From Adineta steineri (lineage: Eukaryota; Rotifera; Eurotatoria; Adinetida; Adinetidae): 64,000 bases of DNA. Location: the NCBI GenBank assembly GCA_905250115.1, contig CAJNOI010000020.1, positions 594,804 through 658,803 on the forward strand, written 5' to 3'. The position numbers and the translations under genes were made by a program. The notes under the pieces are model-generated. The model was not told the origin of the DNA. It ran no database searches and saw only the letters and a list, made by a program, of their open reading frames with translations. Positions within the stretch are counted from its first letter, which is position 1; each line of letters opens with the position of its first letter. Below, piece after piece: positions 44,304 through 59,658 of the stretch.

Positions 44304-47300
44304 TTAACTATCATTTGTTCCGTTGCCTGGTGTAAATCGTTGTTTTTTCGTTGATGATGATGTTGTTGAAGAATTTGTATTTGAACTAGTTCGTTTTAAT
44401 GAATTATTTGCTGTTGAATGATTCGATGCTGATTGTTGTTGATCTTGTAACCATCGAACTTGTGTTGCTGGTCCATATCCACGTTCATTTCGTGCGGCTA
44501 TACGAAATATAATAGCTGGTTTACTACTTGTACTTGTATCAAGATGTGCTTGATGAAGTTGTACAGCATTTACTGAACATTCAGCTAATACACCACCATA
44601 AACGCGTACAAAAGCCATTTGTGATGCTTGTTGTGGTTGTTGACGAGGTAATGTATTATCTGTTGGCATATTTTTCACTGCTAAATAAACGGCATAACCT
44701 GTAATTAATGATGAAGCATTTGATGGAGGATCCCAAGTTAAATGAGCACCACCGTCAGGTGTCTAAAGAAAATAATTTTTTGAATAGAAAACAAAATGGA
44801 AATTTTCGATTTGTAAAACTATACTTTTGTAATTTTGATATTTGATGGTGCAGGTGGTGAACCAGGTAAACATGTTTTAAATGCTGCTGCTTCACTCCAT
44901 GGACCTCTACCACAGGCATTTACAGCTGCTATACGAAGTTTATAAATTACACCAGGTTCAAGGTCAACTTTTTTCACTAAATTATGTACTTGAAGAGAAT
45001 CAAGATCCTACAAAAACAAAATATTTCTCTATAAAATTAAAAAAAATTTGCAAACATACATAATTATCAATATTAATTTTTGATGGTACAACATAATAAT
45101 GTTTAATATCAGTTGCTGTTGTTTTAAATGTTCCAACTAAATGCCACCCATCACCATCATCATTATCTAATGGTTTTGAATCAGATGATATGGTTTGTTG
45201 TTGTACCTCCATTTTTGAATGACCATTTAATGTTTCATGATTATCTATTTAAAAGGATATATAGAAGAATTTTTTTAATAACTTTTATATTTACTTGAAG
45301 ATTGTTGTGGTGCTGGACTAGAAGAATTTTGTAACTCTAAAAATACATACACAGTGAGTGCGAAAATTTATCTATCGAAAAGAAGGTTATCTTAAACAGA
45401 TTGGATTCATAACGAATTTCTTGATAATGAAAAAGATAAAGCTCTGTCAATTTGTACACTCTACTTTTTATATATGTATCAAAATTCTATATACATAAAG
45501 TCCGAGTTTTTTTTGCCGATCACCTATTTGTTTTTGTATAGTTTTAGCCTTTTATTCTGCACTTTTAACTCAGTCTATTGTACAAAGTTTATCAATGTAA
45601 AGATATTTACAGTATACTGAAAGACATTTATCGTCAAATGTCATCGTGTTGTTTACTTCCAATATTACTATAGTAATCCTATCACATTCTCTATTCTAGT
45701 TGTACTTTCAATCACGATGTAATCTGATAAAATAGTATAAACCTGTTGAACTTTCGTAATTTAGGAATTCAATTATCTCTTTTCGAATATTCCAGTTTTA
45801 TCGATGCTTATTAAAGATACGTCAAATTTATAAACTCAGTTAATTTAGCAGGAGATTGAATTATTTCTTACCAGGTGTACCGTTTTGTAATGGCTAAAAA
45901 ACAGAAATATATAAATAAATATACATAATTATGAATTTAATACAAATATTTACTTGTTCATCAATAGTACCATCTAACTGAGGAATTGTTGGTTCTTGTT
46001 GACCATTATCAATATTCGTTGTTGTATTAGTAGTTACTGGAGTGTTGTTTGTGTGATCTACATTTGTCATTTGTAATGTAAATTTTGGTTGTTGTCCACT
46101 AGCAGTTGAAAATGTATTTTGATTAAAAACAAAAACTTGTTGTTGTTGTTGCTGATGTTGTTGTGGATGAGATCCCATCATTTTTTGTTGTGTATTAGCT
46201 GCTAATAATATTGGTTGTTGTTGTTGTTGTGAACGATTAGCTGTTTGTGCAGAAATTGCTTTAATAACTAATGGTTGTTGTTTATTTGTATTTAACTGTA
46301 TAATTTGTTGTTGTCCAGTACCTGGTCGCATAGTTGTTGTTGCTGGTGACATTAAACGAACAATTGTTGTTGGTTGATTTGTTGAACCACGTACAACAGG
46401 TGTTAATTGTTGAACACGAACACCAGCAGGCATAACAGTGAGAAGTTGTGGTTGATTGGAATTTGTTGTTTTATTTTGATGAAAAATTATTGGACGAACA
46501 GTATTTGTAGCACCGGTAGATGAAGTATTAACAAATTGAATATTCGATGTAGTTGGTGGTCGAACGGCTAAAAGTAAAATAACTGATTATTTTCCTTCGA
46601 AAAAGAAATCAAAATTTTACTTTGGGTAGGATTCAATATTGTTGTTGGTTGATTATATTGTATAGACGAAGACATAGTTGTCGGTGTAGTTTTTTGAAAT
46701 ATTAATGATGAAGAATTATTTGTACTGTTCGAAGGTGATATAGAAAGATTTGATAATGTTTGGGCATTAACTGTATTCATTGATGATGAAAGTGGTGTTT
46801 GTGATGATGATAAATGTGCTAATGAAAGTAAATCTGATTTTGATGTTGACGAAAGACATTGATCAACAATACCATCTAAATTTTTATTAATAAACGATAT
46901 TATTCATAAAAGGATATTTCAATTTACCTGTATCGGAAATAGCAGAAACAGATGCACTTGCTGGTTGTTGTTCTAAAAACGATATGAAAAATTGGATTGA
47001 AGAAAAAAAAAGTGAGATTTACCATTTGAAAATGTGGGAATTAATGATGCGAGAACTAAAAATCACATAGATGAAATATTTATATAAATAAAAGATTTAA
47101 TTTTACCTGATTGTGGACTTTTAGAAGCAAATAGTGAAGCGGATATTGATTGTAATGGTAAAGGTGGTGGATGAATTGGTATTTGGGATGTAGCTGGAAG
47201 AGTAGGAGGCACTAGTGGAGCATGTTCAACTGGAGCTTCGAAACGTTGAATTTGTAAGATGTAAGAATCAGCTATAAAATATTTATGTTATTTAAAAAAA

Positions 47301-49194
47301 CAAAACAGATATTTTTTTAAATAGAGTTTTCTATGGAATTCAATTAGTAAATTCAACAAGTCCACTATTAAAGGACTTATTTTATTTAGTAATTTAATAT
47401 AATACAAAACTCTAAATTAACATACCAGTCGGAACAGGATTCCAAGATATTTCCAAATTACCGATGCCTGCTTTAAGTAATTGCACTTTTTCTGGTTCAC
47501 CTGGACATGCTGTTTCTAAACACCATAAATCTTTACAACAAACCTATGAAAAAGAAAAAAAACAGATGAATTTTTTTGAAAATATATAAATTTCTACTAA
47601 CTTGATTATTCCAAGCTTTTCGATAACCATCTCGTCCACTCCAAATATACATTCTTGTATTAACTGCAACTGAACAATGACCAGCACGTGCTCGTGGAAC
47701 ATTATCTTCAAGACATTCTTGTCCTAGAAGTTCCCAAGCATTCGTTTCTAAAACAGAAAAATTCATAATTCTTATTGTTATGATCGAAATCTATGACAAA
47801 TTAATCAAAAAAGAATATTTTGAAAACTAATAGATAAGATTAATCTACGGATGAGATTTTATCAAAGTAAGATTTTTCATTATACATCCTACAGAAAATA
47901 GTCATTCACTATTTATATTAAAAACAACTATAGAATTAGTTTTATCAGAGATTACTTTTCTGATACCTTCGTATGATTATTTGTAACTTGAAAAAGAAAA
48001 TCTTTCTTTGAAAACTCAATATCATCATTTATCTTTCTATAAAAAATTGTTTTACCTAGATTAAAAGCTGCTAATGTATTTGTACATTTCCATTCTTTTT
48101 CATTTGTATAATGATCATTTTTATCTGATGTTATCAACGGAACCCAACCACCAAATATAAACATTCTAAATTATGAAAACAAAACAATCTATTGAGTATA
48201 TAGAATAATGAAACTAACCGATTTCCCATTACAACAGCTGAATGAAGACTACGTGGTTGTGGTGCTAAACCACTGGGTGTTATTTGTGTCCATTGTGAAA
48301 AATCTAAAAATAAATAATTGAATACAAAAAGAAAAGTAGAAATATATATATATACCGAGATGAAAATTCCAAAGATCACCTAAACGATGACCATTCATTC
48401 CACCATAGATAATTAATTTTGGTCGATTTTCAATTTGACCACGATAGAATACAGATGAATGTGATTCACGTTCACTTGGTGAGGCATTAATTATCATAGG
48501 TTGTTCCCAAGAACAACTATTACCTTTATATTCAAGTACATAGAGATCATTTAAATATCTAAAACTAATATTTAAGCAAATTCTTGTTTTGTTTATAGTT
48601 TTGATAACATACCGTGGAACATTTTGTTTTGGATCTTTACTATCATTAGCTAAACCACCGAATAAATAAAATTTTCCTTCAGCATAGGTTAATGTATGTC
48701 CTAATAGATCGAACAAGAAAAAAAGAATAATTTATAAATAAATATATATAGAAAAAGTTCTACCAAGTCGAGCACATGGTAATGGAGCTGTACGAGGTGG
48801 TCTTGGTTTTAATTTTTTCCATTCCCATTTCAATGGATTTAATTCCCAAAGATCAGCGGAATATTTTCCATATTCAATCATACCACCAAATACAAGAATT
48901 CTTGTACCATCAGTTGCAAAACCAAATGCAGCACAACCTGTTGGAACATCACCTTTTACTAATGGTTGAAACCATTGATTTGAAGCTTAAATAAATACAA
49001 AAAAATATGAGATTTTTTTGTAATGTAACATTTTTACCACAATTATAAACATTAAGATCTTCAACAATGCCTTCATTACCCCCACCGAATATAATAATTA
49101 AATCTTTGACAGCTACTGCTCGATGACCATGACGTGGTTTGGGATTTTGTCCGATGGTTCCATCAAGTCGTTTCCATTGAACTTTTGTTGTCAT
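44304..49194 (-). CDS. HCFC: Host cell factor (HCF) transcriptional coregulator
   Basis: Eighteen exons (minus): 49194-49038, 48985-48764, 48700-48613, 48558-48356, 48303-48219, 48165-48056, 47747-47602, 47543-47426, 47271-47107, 47055-47023, 46972-46928, 46875-46621, 46567-45954, 45894-45873, 45336-45295, 45244-45060, 45007-44825 and 44762-44304; 1043 aa. Residues ~1-345 are the HCF kelch propeller ([59 protein letters not shown]). The first FN3 half follows (GNLEISWNP), then a Ser/Thr/Gln-rich middle. The C-terminal FN3 pair includes [24 protein letters not shown] and [23 protein letters not shown] scaffolds chromatin modifiers (Set1/MLL, Sin3, OGT) on promoters. No HCF-PRO repeats; QLDG at residues 739-742 resembles a Taspase1 site. 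The C-terminal KKQR may serve in nuclear import. Confidence 0.95.
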
Positions 49195-50045
49195 CGCATC
49201 GGCATCAATCCTATTGATCGAAAATTTAGATACAAAACGACGAATAATGAATGAACGAATATCAGTTAGAGAGAGACAGAGAGATAGCCACTAGTCAATG
49301 GCCATAATGATAATCCATAGATAGATGCCTCTACTAAGATTTTTTGACAGCTGAATAATAATATATATAAATAATGAAACTTCTCATAGATTGGAATTTT
49401 AAAAAATTCTTTATTCTTTATCATTAATTAATATAAGACTGATAACACATCTATGCATTTTGTTAAACCAATCATATTACGTTATTGAATAAGAAGTTTC
49501 TATAGTTACGAACAATAAGAATGGAATGACAATATTTGAAATTTTTATCTTTGATAGAATTTACAAAACAAAGAATATAAATACTAGATTGATACTAATT
49601 TGATAGAAAAACAAGATCGTACAAGCAAGTGTTTATCTTTGTTCGAATTATTGGTTAAAAATATCTCTCTTGATGGTAAAAATACATTTTTATTCATCTT
49701 GAAAAGCAGATATTTTTCATAAATAACATGTTATTATATATGGTCTGAGGTGTAAGTAGATGCAACAGAAAATTTGATATTCATAGTCATACTCGCTTTA
49801 TAAATGACATTGAATTATTATTATTAACTATATAATTGATTTCTCTTCATAACAAGGTAATCTTTTCATACGTTTTGTCTATATATAAGCATTGATTACT
49901 CAGAATACCACAAAATAGAGATACAGATTTGTAGTTTTAAAATTTTTATTTTACAATAGTTTTGAGATATTTTTCAATAGAAAACTTTCTCGGTTTAGAA
50001 ATGATAACTCTAAAAAATAAAAAATAAGTCGTTTGAATTTCAATT
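49195..50045. other. Intergenic region, HCF promoter side
   Basis: The HCF 5' flank and the 3' flank of the F-box/FBA gene. A GAGAGA tract lies at about 49270-49285. No gene recognised. Confidence 0.45.
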
Positions 50046-51203
50046 CTAATCAAATTCAAGCATAGAGTTGTTTGAATTATCTCTGAACGTTATCGCCAGT
50101 GTTCCTTGATCGATAGGCAAGTTGTCTTCGAGAGTATTGGGTACAGGATCTTCAGATGGTTCATCATCAATTCTTGGTTCAATCACCTCGACATTTTCTG
50201 TATTTAGTTCATTCTCGCTTGTACGAAATAATAGACGAAGACGTGTTTGTGAAAATTTCGTACCATAGAATCCTCCCCAAAGTTGTGTATCTTTACCAGC
50301 TATTATTACAGTCACTGACGAAGGAAATTTGTCATACTGTCCATAGCGATAAATTATTTTATGCCAATTTCGTGGGCTCCATTGTGGAAAACGCTTTTCG
50401 TATTGCCACTTGTGTCCATCTGAGAAGTCAAGTTTTATTTGACACTCAGAACCACAATCCCATCGAGGAGCTACACAAATTGAAAACTCAATTATTGGAC
50501 GTAGTTTGGCAAACTAAAAAATAGAATTAGTTAAAATTATCGATTATTCAATAGAACAATCTAAAAATTGTTTTATATGAAAGAAAGTTTTGTTAAGTAT
50601 TCAATTTCTGCCTAAACAACTTACGTCATTTGACCCAGGTCCTTCACATGGAAGTTGAATATCACGTTGAAAGAATTGTGCCAATGTATACGATGTTACT
50701 CGACAAGGAGATAAACGATTAAATTCATCATAAAGTCGATAACTACCAATTGGAACAAGCTCGATTTTCGAATTGGTTCCACGTGATTTAAACCATTTGT
50801 TATCTTGAAGTAGATTGAATGAAGGATGAAAAGGATTGTTAACATAAATTTTCTCGTATGCATCAAAATCAACTGGAAAATGCTGATCAGGTGAAAGAAT
50901 ATGTTCTAGACGGCATTGTTGCTCCCAAAACTGTCGTGCTTTAATAATTCGATAAAAACGACGGCAAACTAATAATACTTGAGATAGCTCGGTGTGAGTC
51001 TGTTTTAATAATGGTTTTTGCATTGAATAATCAAAATAATATGAGTGAGCATTCAGACGAACATGATTGTTTGGAGTCAACGGAAGATGAGTACTTAGAG
51101 ACGAGAAAATTTTTTCAAGTATTTCATCAGGTACGCAGTCAAATTGATTAATAGATAAATTAGTAGTAGTAGTTGTATCCATTTTATTTGACGAGATCCA
51201 CAA
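50046..51203 (-). CDS. F-box protein with F-box-associated (FBA/FBG) domain
   Basis: Two exons: 51203-50625 and 50513-50046 (phase 0; 111-nt intron), 348 aa. The N-terminal F-box has VPDEILEKIFSSL, then after an insertion VCRRFYRIIKARQFWEQQC. The C-terminal part (~120-290) matches the FBA domain of FBXO2/6/44-type glycan readers: DCGSECQIKLDFSDG, WQYEKRFPQW, YGQYDKFPSSVTVI and GKDTQLWGGFYGTK. These proteins bridge Skp1-cullin-1 to misfolded N-glycoproteins in ER-associated degradation. An acidic C-tail follows (IEPRIDDEPSEDP). The 17-residue insertion in the F-box (THLPLTPNNHVRLNAHS) is unusual. Met8 (MDTTTT) is an alternative start. Glycan specificity cannot be judged. Confidence 0.85.
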
Positions 51204-52404
51204 TCTAAAATAATAACGAGAAGAGAATAATTACAAAAATAAGCTGATTCTCAGATAAACTGGTTATTATATGATTTATTATTTTTAACGTATAACACTG
51301 AGTCAGTTACCTACCAGATTCTATTGAGTTCTATTTGTTTTGCACCAACACATGTTTTTATCCTGCCAATACGTATTGCACAAACATTCTGCAATAACTT
51401 CACAACCACGTGACATATGTTTGACAAGCAGAACTGGATGTATATATACTTCAACTATTCAGAGTACACTATATCAGTAGATGTAGCTAACGCTTTTTGT
51501 TAGTATTCTATAGATATAAATATATGGCTGTTTGTGTTTGATTATTGTCACATGTATACTAACGGTCGAATAGGTAAATGATACAAAAAATGAGTTATTT
51601 TAGTCAAGAACAGTAGCATTAATAGAAACTAAGTATGTACAAATAATAAGAACGGAGCGCAAGTACACGTGTGTGTATACATACATAAATAAAAACTTAC
51701 CATAGGAAAAAGAAAAAATCAGAAGGCAATACACCATTGCGCATCTTTATGTAATCCTACATGTGACATTCATGACGTCATGAACAAAACAAGTCCCAAT
51801 GAAAGTAGAAGTGGTGATTCACTCGCCACCCATATAAAAGGAGAATTCTCATGTGTATGAGTGATATGAATTATGGTCAAAATCATATCAATACTAGATA
51901 TCTTTGTCTATGTTGACTTAATAGGTTAATCGATAGAGCAATCATATTTTTATAAACACAAATCTCATGATAAATTATTATTGAAGGGAATACTTCCATA
52001 ACATGAAAAAAGAATTGATATAGATAGTAGTTCGTTATGGTATTTTTAAAAAACATCTTGAAACCTATTTAATCATAAAATATTCCTGCAGTTTTACAGC
52101 ATGCTATCAAAAAAGTCACTGACAACACAGGGAATGTCTTTATTCTAGCGATGCTAATAAACAAGAAATAGATGCATCCACTACAACGTTTCTGTTAACT
52201 GAACAATAGGATATGCGTAGAGTTTGAAGAAGATCCACATCTGCTCATCTTCAAAATGGTTTTGTACAATTAATTTAATACGATAAATCTAAATACCAAT
52301 ATTATTTTGATTTACTTATTTAATAAATCAGGAAAGGTAATATTATATATATGGCTAATATGAATTTTATTTCTATCAAAGAAAATATTTTATATATTGT
52401 TTAT
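51204..52404. other. Intergenic region between two F-box genes
   Basis: No gene recognised. A TATAAAAG box-like element lies near 51834-51841 on the plus strand with no downstream open frame that I can support. Confidence 0.4.
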
Positions 52405-53328
52405 CTACTTTTGTCTATTTGTAAAATGTCGAATACCATGATTTTTCTCAAAATATTGTAAATGATGAAGACATGGATGTACTGCTCGAATTCTATCCAT
52501 ATTTTCACTGGAATCCGGTGATTCATTTATATAACAATCAAATTGATGTAAACGATGTAATCGATGAATAAGTGTACGAGCAAGAAGATGAAAAGACATT
52601 TCAAATAAGGTTAAATGAATACATTCAATATTAGGCATATAAATAAGTAGAAGATTAATATCATGCAGTGATAAAATGCCATGTGAATCAACAAAAGTGA
52701 ATCGTCTTAGAGGATGATGCAAATGTAATGAAGGAAGATCAATACGATGATTATCACCAAAAATTTGTACTTGTAAATTACGTAAACGTGGACATGAAGC
52801 AAGAATAAGTGGAACTATTATTGGATCAGCTGAGCAAACACATACGGAATGAAGATATGGTGATAAAGACCATGAACGTGTATAAGGTACATCGACACGA
52901 CCTAAATCAGCATGTCGTAAAGATGGAAAACCATTTGAAAAAACATCTTGTGCAAGTTGTGCTGATGACCAAAAATCAAAAGCTAATGAAATTGATAGAG
53001 ACACAAGTTTAGGTATAACATTTGGTCGAATTTGTGTAATTTGATTGCGAGTAGTACGATGTAATATAAGTGATTTTAAATTTATAAATTGAATTAAATC
53101 AATTTCATGCCATGTATTAACTTCTAATCGAGCAATTCGTGAAGCAAATATCGTAAGTAATGATGGATTATTCTTTTCCATTGTAAGCGATAAATCTTTA
53201 AGTGATCGCAGAATATTATTAAATCGATAATTGAGTCCCCAAAAACTTTCATATAAATCTCGAGTATCCAAATATTGAAATACATCGAATAGAAGTTCGT
53301 TAGGAAGATCTTCAATGAGACTACTCAT
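52405..53328 (-). CDS. F-box protein of the expanded rotifer type
   Basis: Single exon, 307 aa from Met at 53328 (MSSLIEDLPNELLFDVFQYL). The open frame extends upstream to 53511, but those 61 codons are a poor, Ile/Phe-rich leader, so I start at the canonical F-box Met. After the F-box (residues ~5-45), the rest is LRR-like with short irregular repeats (LVSLSISL, LRNLQVQIFG, IECIHLTLFE) ending CLHHLQYFEKNHGIRH. F-box proteins are substrate adaptors of SCF ubiquitin ligases. The style (LPNELLFDVFQYLD then a W/F-rich helix) fits large F-box families I associate with bdelloid rotifers; the substrate is unknown. Confidence 0.82.
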   Translation of the reverse strand: MSSLIEDLPNELLFDVFQYLDTRDLYESFWGLNYRFNNILRSLKDLSLTMEKNNPSLLTIFASRIARLEVNTWHEIDLIQFINLKSLILHRTTRNQITQIRPNVIPKLVSLSISLAFDFWSSAQLAQDVFSNGFPSLRHADLGRVDVPYTRSWSLSPYLHSVCVCSADPIIVPLILASCPRLRNLQVQIFGDNHRIDLPSLHLHHPLRRFTFVDSHGILSLHDINLLLIYMPNIECIHLTLFEMSFHLLARTLIHRLHRLHQFDCYINESPDSSENMDRIRAVHPCLHHLQYFEKNHGIRHFTNRQK

Positions 53329-55432
53329 GTAAATTGTTTCAATGATTTTGAAATATTTTTTTAACTTGTCTATGAAGAAAAAAATACGCAGAAATGTTGA
53401 TCGAAAGAAAGGAAATGAGAAAATAATGATTATTTTTAACACAATAGGATTCAAACCGGTAAAATTATCTTCCGCTTCTATGGATAGAAGAAGAAAAAAG
53501 GAAACGTGCATCTAAGCGAATATTCTTATACTGATGCTATTTCTTTTCCTGTAAATATTTTTATGACACAATTTGACTTCATAGTCTTTCACTGCTTTCG
53601 ATAAGTAGATTTACGTTAGTAATTGAACGGAAATACGCTTCTTATTGAGAAAGATAACGATTTATTTTTACTAAATAAAATTCTACTGTTAACTTATTCA
53701 TATTTTTCTTTTATAGAAGAGAAATTGAAAACTATCGGCATTGATAAAGATATTTCTGATATGGGAAAAATATATTTTCATCACCAAAAAGTTGAATTTT
53801 GATCACTAAATATAATCAAGACATACGCTAGTTAAAATGGAATAAAATTTGAGGGTATGGGTGAGGTTGGATATCCCTTGTTTAAAGAGAGCACCCACAC
53901 TCTTAGCTGTTTTATGTGCTCTAAATAATGTGTTTCTTTCTATTTATCATTGTTACTTTAATTAAAAATAAATTTGGTATCAAAACACTCATTTTTTGTG
54001 ATCATTTCGCAGCTATCAAAGTTGGTGGTTAAAACTCAATTTTTTGGTTGTGAGAAAAATACCAACTCTTCTTGTGTTAAATTATTAGAAGACAAAAGAA
54101 AATAATTACTAATACTATTAAAAAGTCGTTTTTCTTCATCTATGTTTTGTAATATAAACAGTATTTCTTAGCTAGATGTCATTACAAACTACTATCAATC
54201 ATTTATAGTTATAAAATACATATGAAAAGAAGATATTATCGTATCGTACATTTGATTTTACAAATAAAATCAAAGTCATAAAGTGAATAGTATTTATTTG
54301 ATAGTATTTCTTATTTTGTTCATACTGTATCACACAAATAAGTGAGTACGTATGTAAATGATCGTCACATATGATATCATTCTTTAGATACACATTAAAT
54401 CCAGTGATAAATAATTGAAACAAAGGCGACTACAAATTTCATAGTAAAGTTTTACCCAGGAATGAGATATATATAGGTTTGTAGTGAAAATTTTTCTCTA
54501 TCGAATGGTATATATACCGTCGAATTCTGTTGAGTATCGTAAAAATCGATTTTTGGCTTGAATTCAAGCCAGTTAGAGACATGCATCCAACTTTCTTTTG
54601 TGTCCGTGAACCTCAATAAAGCATTGATTTGAATCCTCAAGCTAGATCAGTTTGTAGAGTAAACATCAGAGAATAAAACCTTTACCTCAAAAGAAACTTA
54701 ATGTACAAAATGAATTATAGGCAAGAGATTTAGTTGACTCCGATACAGGTCTGTAATAGGCTGGAGTTCAAGCCAAAAATCGATTTTTACAGTAATCAAC
54801 AGAATTCGATAAAGAAAATTTTTCTCTACAAATCTACGTATCTCTCATTCTTGAGTCAAAGATTTGTAGTCGCCATTTATTTGTTTTAATATGAATACAA
54901 TGAAAGGAAAATCAATATATCTCGAATGAACACGACTAAAATGCCAATAAGTAAAACTTTGTAATCAAGACTTTATTTATTATATCGATATTAGCTGTTT
55001 TAAATAGTGCATTACATGTATGGATATTTATCTAGACGGTCTCAAAAACGTCAACGATCGAGTGATTATAAATATAGCGATGTTTTCAATAATCGTAAAT
55101 TTGATAGATTAATTTCTTTATCGTTAATTAAATACAAAAATTCGGAATAAGTAGAGGCTTTTTCGATTTTTTTATTTTAACTTATTACAAAGGCAAAAGA
55201 ACCATTAAATAAAAAGAAATAAATAAATAAAAGTGAGAGAAAATAATATAAATGAGATTAGAAAGTTGTAATGCATAACAAATAACAACAACGATAATGA
55301 TAAATAATAATAATAATAATGTTTCTTTTTAGATTAAACCATAAAAAAGAAAGAAAAATTAAAATTTATCCAAGAGATTTAACGGAATAATTTTACATTA
55401 AGATTAATAAAATTCTTTTTGTTATTTTTGGC
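53329..55432. other. Intergenic region carrying an inverted-repeat element
   Basis: Between the F-box gene start and the GFPT 3' end. The only structure I see is the palindromic element at 54425-54874 (listed separately). Microsatellite-like (AAT)n lies at about 55303-55320. Short open frames at 54199-54640 overlap the inverted repeat and have no domain. Confidence 0.5.
54425..54874. mobile_element. Inverted-repeat (foldback/MITE-like) element
   Basis: The left arm starts GGCGACTACAAAT at 54425; the right arm ends with its reverse complement at 54874. The arms are imperfect but long (about 165 and 145 bp) with shared blocks in the same order: TTTGTAG, ATCGAAT, TCTGTTGA and an exact 24-base match (54539-54562 with 54767-54790, core AAAATCGATTTTTGGCTTG). 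The left arm has a ~19-bp insertion containing TATATATACCG. The spacer is ~140 bp. No open frame or transposase, and no clear target-site duplication flanks the ends. A non-autonomous DNA transposon or a hairpin-RNA locus are both possible. Confidence 0.65.
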
Positions 55433-58483
<3,051 letters not shown>

Positions 58484-58583
58484 NNNNNNNNNNNNNNNNN
58501 NNNNNNNNNNNNNNNNNNNNNNNNNNNNNNNNNNNNNNNNNNNNNNNNNNNNNNNNNNNNNNNNNNNNNNNNNNNNNNNNNNN
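58484..58583. other. Assembly gap (100 N)
   Basis: One hundred N bases; removes the first coding exon(s) of GFPT. The 296 bp between the gap and the EF-hand gene start (58584-58879) hold no recognised exon and probably include divergent promoter sequence. Confidence 0.99.
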
Positions 58584-58879
58584 ATATATAAATTATTCCC
58601 AGTTCGACACACACTTGCATTCTTTTTTTGGATTGTATGAGAACGGGGGTAACGACAGAGAAACAAAATACAATAGTATAGCGATAGTACCAACCATCGT
58701 TTCTTCGTGCCGAGTAGATAATTTATTCTGAGACATAGATCGGAGATTCTCAAGGGAGAAGAAAAAATAGTCTCTCGTTTGACGCATTAGAACATAGAAC
58801 TCTTCTGATAATAATTCACCACACACATATATATTCTTTGTTCCTACAACGTATATTCGAATCTTAAAATCAAGAAAGA

Positions 58880-59595
58880 ATGGTAAATGATATTTAGATA
58901 AATTAACTAAATTACTATTTCATTTCATTTAGACTGATCAAGCAAATGATTTTTGGAATGAAAAAATGAAACATTTATTTCATCTATATGGTATTTAGTG
59001 AAATAATACTAGATAATTTTCTTATATATTGACATTTTAGATGCTGATGGTGATGGTTCAATAACTCCACGTGATTTTGAAATACTTGCTGATAAATTAT
59101 CATCACTTGTTGGGCAAGAAGATGTCAAAAGACGTGAAGATTATGCTGCTGCACGAAAAAGTCTTTGTCAAGAAATAATGAGAGCTGATGCTAATCAAGA
59201 TGGAAAAGTTACATTAGGTATATTTTTAGAGAGAAAATCCTTGAAAAACTATATGTCTTTATCTATTTTTAGAAGAATGGCTCGATTTTCATAAACATCT
59301 TGCAAAGGAATTACATAAACCTGATACAAATCCGGAAATTTTAGAACAATTATCTGAACGTATAAATACAACATTTAATATGCTTGATTTAAATCATGAT
59401 GGTTATATAGCTAAAGATGAATGGGTTAAAACATGTCAATTTTTTGGTGTTGATCAAACAACAGCAGAAAAATCTTTTGAACAATTAAGTAAAGGTGACA
59501 AATTAGAAGAAGATAAAGCAAAACATTTATTTTTTGAATATCTTAAATCGGATGATCCGAATCATATATCGAATTGTTGTTTATGTTTTCTTTAA
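58880..59595 (+). CDS. Sarcoplasmic-type calcium-binding EF-hand protein
   Basis: Four exons: 58880-58882 (the ATG alone), 58933-58990, 59041-59217 and 59273-59595; phases close, 186 aa, typical of SCP/calexcitin proteins. Three EF-hand loops are intact in the main ligands: DADGDGSITPRD (21-32; the last position is Asp not Glu), DANQDGKVTLEE (70-81) and DLNHDGYIAKDE (118-129). A fourth is degenerate. These proteins buffer or sense cytosolic Ca2+ in muscle and neurons. The C-terminus NCCLCFL has three Cys and could be lipid-modified, which is inference. It shares a divergent upstream region with GFPT and is tail-to-tail with SLC66A3, 63 bp apart. Confidence 0.93.
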
Positions 59596-59658
59596 ATTAT
59601 AATTAAAAATTATTTATTCTAAATTCAGTATATCGATGTTGTTAATGTACTCTTGTAA

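Noticed and set aside
53329..53511. N-terminal 61-codon extension of the F-box protein
   Set aside because: Ile/Phe-rich, unlike any F-box protein; the Met immediately before the F-box is the family's usual start.
58593..58826. Minus-strand frame beginning Met-Cys-Gly next to the GFPT gap, as a possible GFPT start
   Set aside because: Only MCG matches; the rest has no amidotransferase sequence. The true start (Met-Cys-Gly-Ile-type) must lie in the gap.
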